From Bacteroidales bacterium (lineage in GTDB: Bacteria; Bacteroidota; Bacteroidia; Bacteroidales; UBA932): 64,000 nt of DNA. Made by a program: the position numbers and the translations under genes. The number at the start of each line of letters is the position of its first letter. The first letter of the stretch is position 1. Where the stretch lies: NCBI GenBank assembly GCA_017395045.1, contig JAFPWG010000001.1, positions 1 to 64,000 on the forward strand. The letters are read 5' to 3'. The notes beneath the pieces were generated by a model. It was not told the origin of the DNA, searched no databases, and worked only from the letters and a program-made list of their open reading frames with translations. Shown piece after piece: positions 58,358-64,000 of this stretch.

Positions 58358-61300
58358 TTTCTTCCTCCTTCTTTGCGGCGGATTTTTCCGCCAGGTCCAG
58401 GACTTCTTCTTTCAGGGCTTCCCGGTCGGGTTGGGCGCCGGCTGCCTCGAAACGCTGCGACATCAGGGTGAGGGAATCCGTGACGGACTTGGGCGCTGCC
58501 AGCGTATCGGCTCCTGAATAGCCCGATGCGTCCATGCGCGCCTGGATATAGCGCTGGGAATTGTTCTCTTCAATGGCTTTCTCCACGCCCAACTCAAAGA
58601 TGTTGTGGATGGACGCAAGAAGGCTATACTGCACGGTATCAAGCTGTTTGCTGAAATCGGGGACGTTCACGCTGCGGTATTTCGCCCGGGCGAGTCCGTA
58701 CTTGACATGGTTGAAATCCTCGCCCCAGACATTGACCCCGAACTTCACCAGCAGCGGCGACTTGATGGATGACAGATGATAGGTAAAGGCTTCATCCAGG
58801 TGTTGGAGGCCGCTCGCCGCCAAGGTATACCGGTCCAGGTCCATCACGAACGGGAAGACCTCCAGAACGTCGTCCCGGACCATGCCGGTGACGGTCATCC
58901 CTTCCACGTAGGCGCCCTTCTTGTTCTTGAACAGCAGGTATCTGGCAATCTTCTGGAATTCCTGGCTGGTGCTGGCGATGGACAGGTCCTTGCCGGAAAT
59001 CTTCAGGATGCCGTCGATGGAAGGGAGGATGAGCCGCATGCTGGTGTCCATGTCAGCGGTGGCGGCCAGTTCGCAGTTGAGGTCGCCGGCGAAGGACTTG
59101 AGCATGGGCATCAGGGTGTCCACGGCGGGGAAGAGGGTGATGACCTTCTCGGCCGTGACATCTTCAAACCGAAGGTCGAAGCCCGTCTTGATGTCTTTCT
59201 TGCTCCGGGTGGCGTAGAAACCTTCGAGGAAGATGTCTCCCATGTTGGTGGCGGCCAGGGCATTGGTGATCTGAAGCGTACGCTGTTTCATGGCCAGGTC
59301 GGCGGCCAGCCAGGAAACGTCCAGGCTGTCGTAACGGACACCGCTGGCTTCCAGGGAAACCTTCGCGTTGAGGTTTGCGGGGATGACGAGGAGCTTGGAT
59401 CCGGTACTGTCCGGCAGTTCGGCCTGGGCGATGGCCTTTTCCAGCGCTTCATCGCTGGCCCGTTCCATGGACCTTGCCGGTTTGTAGGCCTTATGATAGG
59501 CGTATGCGCGCAGCAACTCGTTGATATCCAGGAAGTCAGATGTTACCAGGGCGTCCAGTTCCAACGTCCCCGGTCCCAGGATGGAGCGCCGGAGATTGCC
59601 CAGGCTGCCCTTGGCGGTCACGTCGGATCCACCGGCCGTGACGGTGACGTTCTTCAAGTCGATACGGTCGTTCGAAACGGCGCTCTTCAGGTTGTTGACC
59701 TGCGTACGGAGCGGGAAGGACGGGTAGAGTACGTTCCCTCGCTCCAGGGAGACGCTGCCGGAGAAGTCCCAGTCTCGGTAATACTGGCGTACGGCGTCGG
59801 AAAGGCTGATCCGGATGTCTTTCTTCCGGAAGTCGGACTCCTGCAGCCAGACAGGAAGGGCCCTGCGGGGGCGGTTCCTGCGGAACTTCAGGAGGAGGGA
59901 GTCCCGGGAGACACCGGGCCAGACCCGCTGCAGGGAGTCCAGCAGGTGCTCCATCCGGGCGGAACTTCTCCGCGCAGCCGACTGGTGCCGGTTTGCGGTG
60001 ACGTCGAATTTCAGGTTCCGGAGGAGGGCGCCGTTGGCGCCGCTGCGGAACCGTACGCCGGTGCTCTGGCTGGCAAGGCTTAGTTTAGGCGTGTGGAAGT
60101 CCTTGGTAGATGGGGTGATACGGAAGTTCTCGGTGTTGTCCCGGAGACTGACGGCCATCCCGTCTTCGTCCCTGAAATGCAGCCTGACCGCCTGGAGGAC
60201 ACCCATCAGCGGGGTGAGTTCCTTGCCGCCCTGGAGGATGGCGGCGGAGTTCTGCGCCTGCAGCCGGATCCCGCTCCCGCGGAGATAGGTGCTGCCCTTG
60301 TATGTAGCATCCAAGGTGTCCAGGGTGGCATCCAGGGCCAGTACGCGGGCGCCTCGGCGAAGGTTGTCGTCCAGACGGTTCCCCTTGGTTTCCAACGTAA
60401 TGTCGGCCCGCTCGACAAAGGCTTTGACCTGGTCCTTCGTGTCGTCGAGGGACAGGTTCCGGGCCACGAGGTCACCCTTGATGTCGGCATGGCCGATCTT
60501 GGATGCCGTGAGTTGGGAAAGCCTCGCCTGCGCGTCGATGCTTCCACTCAGCGAGCCGGTTCCGGTTATTCCGTATTCCTTCGTGAAGGCGCGGGTCAGG
60601 GAGTCCACGCGGGCGCGGACCTGGCCGCTCACCGCGAAGAACGGGTCTTCGCCCGCCACATCCGCCGCGGTCCCTTTCAGGTCCAGATGCGCTCCCACGA
60701 TGTCCAGCAGCACCCGGTTCAGGTCCAGGTCCAGCTTGCGGTCCACGTCGGTGGCGGCATCTACGTCCAGGGACACCTGGCCGCGCCGGCCCAGCCCCTC
60801 ATAGTCGATGAAGGCGTCCGGCACCTGAAGATGGGCCTGGATGCGGGGGAGGCTTTCCCGTGAAAACAGCCCGTCGCAGTGCGCTTCGAGGTCCAGCACC
60901 GCATCGGTCCGGACCTTTTTCAGGACGGGAAAATTCTCCTGGTACGTTTCCAGCAGTTCACCCAGCGGGCAGCGTTCGATGGAGGCGTCGGCCCGGATCT
61001 CCGTCCCGTCCTTTCGGAGGACTATGTCGCCGTTTCCCTTCAGGTCGATCGTCGCAATCCCGAGCGCGAGGCTGTGCACCAGCGCCTCCAGGCAACCGTC
61101 CGCGCGTTCCGGGAAGGCGGTGTCCGTTTCGATATGGATGGGGACCCGCAGCCGGCCGGTGAGCCGTGTGGACAGGAAAGCCCTCGCATCGGCGGACAGC
61201 TGCACCCGCCGGTCCTTCCCCTCGGCTTCCAGGTGCTGCAGGGCTATGGCAACGGTGTCGGCCGGCAGCCTTCCGTTCAGGAACAAACTGTCCGTGAGGA

Positions 61301-61964
61301 TCTTGACCTTGGAATCGGAGGGCGAGCGGGAGTCGAAACGGCCGTCGGCGAGGAGGTGTTTCATCGTTGCCAGGCCGAACAGGGTGTCCTGCTGGTCCGT
61401 GTATACGATATAGGGGCGTCCGGTCAGATGCACCTTGTGCAGGCGAATGGGCGGAAGCTCTTTGGATGTGGTATCGGAGGAACCGCCGAGAGGCAGGATA
61501 TCCCAGTTGGCGGCCGTACTGTCGTAATAATGGGCGAAGATGCGGGGATGGTCCAGTTCCACCCGCCGGACATCATAGCCGGTCCCCTTGATCAGGTTCA
61601 CGTAGTTGACGGAAGCGGAAAGCCGGCGGAAAGAGGCGAGGGTATCCTTTTCCGGCGCCCGGCCGGCCTGCAGCAGCGGGAAACGGCCTTTTTCCACGAA
61701 GGTGGAGTCATAGCGGGCGTACCGGTCGTGGGGGTAGGTGAGGGCGGCATCGTCCAGGGTGACGTTCAGGAAGGGAAAGTCTTTGACCACGGACGCCTTG
61801 ACCTGCGAGAAGACGAGGTCGCCGTCCACATATTCGGCGGCAATCCGGTTCACGATGCGGGTAAGCACCCTGGGCCGCAGGATGACTTGAAAGGCGACCA
61901 AAAGGAGCAGCACCAGGACTACGAGGGCCAGCAACAGGTTCCGGATGATACGCAGCGCTTTCAT
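58344..61964 (-). CDS. AsmA-family inner-membrane-anchored protein (TamB-like bridge type)
   Basis: The 1206-residue protein has a single N-terminal helix (about 7-29, IRNLLLALVVLVLLLLVAFQVIL) and then the start of an AsmA domain (RIVNRIAAEYVDGDL). The rest is long beta-rich repetitive sequence with a C-terminal AsmA-like region (about 830-1090; NLNAKVSLEASGVRYDSLDVS, LEGFYATRSKKDIKTGFDL). Such proteins form hydrophobic grooves that carry phospholipids between the membranes. The Ala/Glu/Lys-rich tail (AEKSAAKKEEENEQL) is cytoplasm-like in charge. It overlaps prmA. The start lies 7 nt from the -7 box. Confidence 0.87.
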   Translation of the reverse strand: MKALRIIRNLLLALVVLVLLLLVAFQVILRPRVLTRIVNRIAAEYVDGDLVFSQVKASVVKDFPFLNVTLDDAALTYPHDRYARYDSTFVEKGRFPLLQAGRAPEKDTLASFRRLSASVNYVNLIKGTGYDVRRVELDHPRIFAHYYDSTAANWDILPLGGSSDTTSKELPPIRLHKVHLTGRPYIVYTDQQDTLFGLATMKHLLADGRFDSRSPSDSKVKILTDSLFLNGRLPADTVAIALQHLEAEGKDRRVQLSADARAFLSTRLTGRLRVPIHIETDTAFPERADGCLEALVHSLALGIATIDLKGNGDIVLRKDGTEIRADASIERCPLGELLETYQENFPVLKKVRTDAVLDLEAHCDGLFSRESLPRIQAHLQVPDAFIDYEGLGRRGQVSLDVDAATDVDRKLDLDLNRVLLDIVGAHLDLKGTAADVAGEDPFFAVSGQVRARVDSLTRAFTKEYGITGTGSLSGSIDAQARLSQLTASKIGHADIKGDLVARNLSLDDTKDQVKAFVERADITLETKGNRLDDNLRRGARVLALDATLDTLDATYKGSTYLRGSGIRLQAQNSAAILQGGKELTPLMGVLQAVRLHFRDEDGMAVSLRDNTENFRITPSTKDFHTPKLSLASQSTGVRFRSGANGALLRNLKFDVTANRHQSAARRSSARMEHLLDSLQRVWPGVSRDSLLLKFRRNRPRRALPVWLQESDFRKKDIRISLSDAVRQYYRDWDFSGSVSLERGNVLYPSFPLRTQVNNLKSAVSNDRIDLKNVTVTAGGSDVTAKGSLGNLRRSILGPGTLELDALVTSDFLDINELLRAYAYHKAYKPARSMERASDEALEKAIAQAELPDSTGSKLLVIPANLNAKVSLEASGVRYDSLDVSWLAADLAMKQRTLQITNALAATNMGDIFLEGFYATRSKKDIKTGFDLRFEDVTAEKVITLFPAVDTLMPMLKSFAGDLNCELAATADMDTSMRLILPSIDGILKISGKDLSIASTSQEFQKIARYLLFKNKKGAYVEGMTVTGMVRDDVLEVFPFVMDLDRYTLAASGLQHLDEAFTYHLSSIKSPLLVKFGVNVWGEDFNHVKYGLARAKYRSVNVPDFSKQLDTVQYSLLASIHNIFELGVEKAIEENNSQRYIQARMDASGYSGADTLAAPKSVTDSLTLMSQRFEAAGAQPDREALKEEVLDLAEKSAAKKEEENEQL

Positions 61965-61971
61965 ACCGGTA

Positions 61972-61979
61972 CAAAGATA
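61972..61979 (-). promoter_or_regulatory. -7 box TATCTTTG placed 7 nt before the AsmA-like ATG
   Basis: A perfect TAnnTTTG on the minus strand. The small gap suggests a leaderless message. Confidence 0.65.
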
Positions 61980-61999
61980 AGGTTAATTGCGCAAAAAAA

Positions 62000-62028
62000 A
62001 AGGGCCTGAACCATGAAGTCAGACCCTT
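62000..62028 (-). terminator. Terminator of the short-peptide / FISUMP unit
   Basis: On the minus strand, the stem AAGGGTCTGA / TCAGGCCCTT (one mismatch) is followed by nine T. It lies 19 nt past the natural stop at 62047 of the FISUMP frame, but overlaps the end of the shifted frame. Confidence 0.85.
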
Positions 62029-62046
62029 GTATGATGGGATGAATAC

Positions 62047-62435
62047 CTATTCTGCATCGCGGACCAGGCGGACGGACTTTCCTCTGCTTCGTCTGTCCTC
62101 ATAGTAGCGGTATCCCTCAGTTCCGGTGGTGTTGTTGAAACCACCGGTGTCACTGAACCAAACATAGTAAGCACAGGGGTTTTCCTGATCCGGGTAGGTG
62201 CTATACGTTGATGTCCAGTAATAGCCCGAGTCTGAGTATTCAGGGGCTGGGTTATCGACATTGGTGACAACACTTCCACTGCGCTGGCCTGCTGGTTCAC
62301 GAACTTGGCGGGGCCATTGGGGGTGATGTTGCCGTTCTCGATTTCGGCCGCGTTCACGTAAGCTACGGCATAGTCGTAGTTGGCGGAGATGTCTTCCAGC
62401 GTGCCTTTCTGCCCTTCATAACTCATGGTTGCCAT
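62047..62435 (-). pseudogene. Frameshifted FISUMP/DUF1566-type gene
   Basis: The first part, from the ATG at 62435, reads MATMSYEGQKGTLEDISANY and continues to KFVNQQASA. Near 62270-62285 the sensible reading jumps to another minus frame, with SGYYWTSTYSTYP, then NPCAYYVWFSDTGGF and GKSVRLVRDAE before a stop at 62047. The C-terminal half is the conserved end of FISUMP (Fibrobacter major paralogous) or DUF1566 proteins, in which YWSST and VRLVRD are hallmarks. The unshifted frame runs on into low-quality Pro/Thr-rich sequence and the terminator. A frameshift or a sequencing indel is therefore inferred. Confidence 0.65.
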
Positions 62436-62447
62436 CTCTTTCTTTGT

Positions 62448-62594
62448 TTAGTCCCAATTTTCGGGCTCGGCCGTGCCATAACTGTTTCTGGAAGCATTCG
62501 TTCCCTCACCGCTGACAGTCAGGATACCATTCTCCGTATTTACCACGATAACAATGGTTTCAGGAGCTTCGTAGGATTGACGGTAATTGTTCAT
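62448..62594 (-). CDS. 48-residue peptide of unknown function
   Basis: The short product begins MNNYRQSYEAPETIVIVVNT and has the pattern of small Bacteroidales proteins that start with an N-Y-x-x-P motif and end in a Gly/Ser/Thr/Asn-rich tail (SGEGTNASRNSYG). It has its own promoter (62636-62643) and lies 12 nt upstream of the FISUMP-type gene, so the two are an operon. The function is unknown. Confidence 0.7.
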   Translation of the reverse strand: MNNYRQSYEAPETIVIVVNTENGILTVSGEGTNASRNSYGTAEPENWD

Positions 62595-62635
62595 CGATCG
62601 TAGTCTGTTTGTTTTCCGTTTATAATAAACCTCGC

Positions 62636-62643
62636 AAAGGTAA
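62636..62643 (-). promoter_or_regulatory. -7 box TACCTTTG for the short-peptide gene
   Basis: A perfect match on the minus strand, 41 nt before the ATG at 62594. Confidence 0.65.
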
Positions 62644-62724
62644 GAAATCTCAAACTGCCTGAGGTTATGCTTTGTTGGCCGAATCCATGGCATTGTGGCA
62701 AAATCCGTTGCATTATTACAAAAA

Positions 62725-62756
62725 AAAGAGGTCGACCCTATTTGGTCGACCTCTTT
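62725..62756 (-). terminator. Terminator of rpsU
   Basis: A perfect stem AAAGAGGTCGACC / GGTCGACCTCTTT with a six-base loop is followed by T-rich sequence on the minus strand. Confidence 0.9.
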
Positions 62757-62775
62757 ATCTAGCAGGTGTGAAGGC

Positions 62776-62970
62776 TTACTGCTCTTCCTTGAGCCGGAGC
62801 TGCTGGACATAGACAGCCTTCTGATGAGCAATGCGATTCTTCACGGAAGGCTTCTCGAAGTTCTTGCGGGCGCGGAGCTCACGAACGGTACCGGTCTTCT
62901 CGAATTTGCGCTTGAATTTCTTCAGGGCTCTCTCGATATTTTCTCCTTCCTTAATCGGGACAATGATCAT
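62776..62970 (-). CDS. rpsU: 30S ribosomal protein bS21
   Basis: The 64-residue protein is a complete bS21: it starts MIIVPIKEGENIERALKKFK and has the basic RELRARKNFEKPSVKNR helix and a Lys/Arg-rich tail. In Bacteroidota ribosomes bS21, with bS18 and bS6, shields the anti-Shine-Dalgarno of 16S rRNA, and rpsU mRNA itself keeps a strong SD. That arrangement is seen here (62978-62985). It has its own promoter at 63002-63009 and a terminator. Confidence 0.97.
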   Translation of the reverse strand: MIIVPIKEGENIERALKKFKRKFEKTGTVRELRARKNFEKPSVKNRIAHQKAVYVQQLRLKEEQ

Positions 62971-62977
62971 GCTTTTA

Positions 62978-62985
62978 CACCTCCT
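62978..62985 (-). promoter_or_regulatory. Strong Shine-Dalgarno of rpsU (AGGAGGTG)
   Basis: On the minus strand AGGAGGTG lies seven bases before the ATG, matching the 16S 3' end almost perfectly. Other starts in the window lack such a sequence. Confidence 0.9.
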
Positions 62986-63001
62986 TTTTTCATTGGGACT
63001 G

Positions 63002-63009
63002 CAAAGGTA
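63002..63009 (-). promoter_or_regulatory. -7 box TACCTTTG for rpsU
   Basis: A perfect match on the minus strand, 31 nt before the rpsU ATG. Confidence 0.7.
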
Positions 63010-63017
63010 GCAATTAT

Positions 63018-63728
63018 TTACAAATCTGCAAGCATCCCGATGAATTTTTCCATTCCCTTGGTGGCGACTTCCCGGATGTGGGTGATGCGCGGGTCGTGGA
63101 CGAGGAGGTCGGCCGGGTCGATGATACAGATGGGGGCGTCGTTCCGGGCATACCGGTACAACCCGGCGGCCGGATAGACCTGCAGGGAGGTGCCTACGAT
63201 CAGAAGGATATCGGCCTTCTCCACCAGCGTAACGGCCTTTTCGATGTTGGGGACGGCCTCGCCGAAGAAGACGATGTGCGGACGGAGCTGCGACCCGTTC
63301 GGCGCCAGGTCGCCCAGGGAAACCTTGTCATAGCCGATGTCAATCACCTGGTCGGTCCGGAAGTCCCGGTCGTAGTGGCCGTTCTCGGGGCGGACTTTGG
63401 TAAGTTCCCCATGCAGATGGAGCACCCGCGTGGACCCGGCGCGCTCGTGCAGGTTGTCCACGTTCTGGGTAACCACGTCCACGTCATAATCCTTTTCCAG
63501 CCCGGCGATGGCGAAGTGAGCCGCATTGGGCCGGGCATCCTTGAGCTGCTCCCGGCGCTGGTTATAGAAGTCCAGCACCAGCTGACGGTTGCGGTACCAC
63601 CCCTCGATGGAAGCGACATCGTTCACGTCATACTGTTCCCACAGTCCGCCGGTGTCGCGGAAGGTGGCGAAACCGCTTTCGGCGCTCACGCCGGCGCCGG
63701 TCAGCACGACAATCTTCTTTTTCATCAT
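63018..63728 (-). CDS. cobB: Sirtuin (NAD-dependent protein deacylase), zinc-site-less
   Basis: The 236-residue protein has the Rossmann NAD motifs GAGVSAESG at 11-19, TFRDTGG, TQNVDNLHERAG and the catalytic HLHGE (His106). The YxxR motif at 55-58 (YNQR) is that of sirtuins preferring succinyl/malonyl-lysine, as in SIRT5. The four zinc cysteines usual after HGE are missing; the region contains none. The ATG overlaps the stop of the upstream ATPase gene (ATGA). Confidence 0.92.
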   Translation of the reverse strand: MMKKKIVVLTGAGVSAESGFATFRDTGGLWEQYDVNDVASIEGWYRNRQLVLDFYNQRREQLKDARPNAAHFAIAGLEKDYDVDVVTQNVDNLHERAGSTRVLHLHGELTKVRPENGHYDRDFRTDQVIDIGYDKVSLGDLAPNGSQLRPHIVFFGEAVPNIEKAVTLVEKADILLIVGTSLQVYPAAGLYRYARNDAPICIIDPADLLVHDPRITHIREVATKGMEKFIGMLADL

Positions 63729-64000
63729 TCAGGCAGTTCATAATAGTATTTCTTGACCCAGTATTCGAAGAGCGGGTCCAGGAAGGACGGCTTGTCGTCG
63801 GCGTCGAACGTGAGGATTTCCTTCTTCATCAGGGCGTCCTTCACGCGTTTGACGTTCGCGGAAGAGTTCAAGCTGTATTTCCGGATGATTTCCGAGGCGC
63901 TGAAGCGGGTGTTTCCATCCACGGTCGCCCGGAGGAGGTTCACCTGATGGGTGGTCAGGCCGCTTACCATCGCGCGGAAACGCGGTTCGTGGACGGCGAT
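63725..64000 (-). CDS. C-terminal end of an ATPase (AAA/winged-helix type), 5' part beyond the window
   Basis: The frame is open from base 64000 on the minus strand to the stop at 63725, giving about 91 residues: EPRFRAMVSGLTTHQVNLL, a winged-helix-like YSLNSSANVKRVKDALMKKEIL and the end FLDPLFEYWVKKYY. This is the typical C-terminus of AAA ATPases of the archaeal ATPase/DUF234 group, where a winged helix follows the ATPase core. The nucleotide-binding motifs lie outside. It is coupled to the sirtuin gene. Confidence 0.75.
   Translation of the reverse strand: MAVHEPRFRAMVSGLTTHQVNLLRATVDGNTRFSASEIIRKYSLNSSANVKRVKDALMKKEILTFDADDKPSFLDPLFEYWVKKYYYELPE

Noticed and set aside
1..64000. CRISPR arrays, rRNA genes, prophage or intact insertion sequences
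   Set aside because: No direct-repeat/spacer pattern, rRNA signature, phage structural gene or transposase with terminal inverted repeats was recognised on either strand.

Overview
The window looks like a chromosomal segment of an uncultured or gut/rumen-type member of the Bacteroidota, order Bacteroidales. Evidence in the sequence: more than twenty Bacteroidota-type -7 boxes (TAnnTTTG) sit upstream of genes on both strands; most genes lack a Shine-Dalgarno sequence; and the gene families are typical of the order (tricorn-like protease, BtuB/BtuG-type pair, CCDC81-type HU protein, DUF4922-SpoIID protein, PspC/PadR locus, DUF4491, DUF2975, DUF6515, zinc-less sirtuin). The DNA is visibly GC-rich except for one AT-rich stretch at about 17.9-19.3 kb. 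Genus is not determinable from this window; the order-level placement is an inference.

Layout. 1-17 kb is housekeeping: end of dnaK, a coiled-coil protein, trpS, a secreted tricorn-like protease, class II aldolase, a radical-SAM activase with a small cysteine-rich membrane protein, gmk-nadD-CYTH, an FKBP-BtuB-BtuG-like operon, the coupled set pnuC / NAGK-like kinase / recR / mntP, and a LOG-family protein. 17.9-19.4 kb is a small AT-rich relic island bounded by tRNA-Asn and a decayed copy of that tRNA's 3' half plus its terminator; it carries one broken lipoprotein gene. 19.5-28 kb holds an HU-domain membrane protein, acyl-ACP thioesterase and Nudix genes, a peptidoglycan-salvage cluster (DUF4922-SpoIID protein, AmpG, NamZ) and a repeat-rich secreted protein. 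28-43 kb holds murI, prfB, class I fumarase, rubredoxin, a PspC-PadR-PspC envelope-stress type locus, a sialidase, aspA, a ZIP transporter / PHP hydrolase / phosphoethanolamine transferase operon, and the hydrogenase maturase hydE.

43-57 kb is an accessory-like region of short, functionally unrelated genes, mostly with their own promoters: AraC, TetR and XRE regulators, two GNAT acetyltransferases, a transglutaminase-like protein, two paralogous secreted CarboxypepD_reg-type proteins, two paralogous zinc ribbons (one fused to a PPOX domain), fluoride channel crcB, a serine hydrolase and a wrecked Vat-type acetyltransferase. Repeated promoter and terminator modules lie between several of them. 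57-64 kb returns to core genes: tRNA-Leu, prmA, a large AsmA-like protein, a short peptide plus a frameshifted FISUMP-type gene, rpsU, a sirtuin and the end of an ATPase gene.

Most notable signals: rpsU carries a near-perfect Shine-Dalgarno in a genome that otherwise lacks them, consistent with bS21 autoregulation; five genes have the -7 box only 4-7 nt before the ATG, suggesting leaderless mRNAs; the tRNA-Asn relic island; the repeated intergenic modules at 51-57 kb; and the radical-SAM / cysteine-rich membrane protein pair. No clear phage, CRISPR array, intact insertion sequence or rRNA operon was seen.
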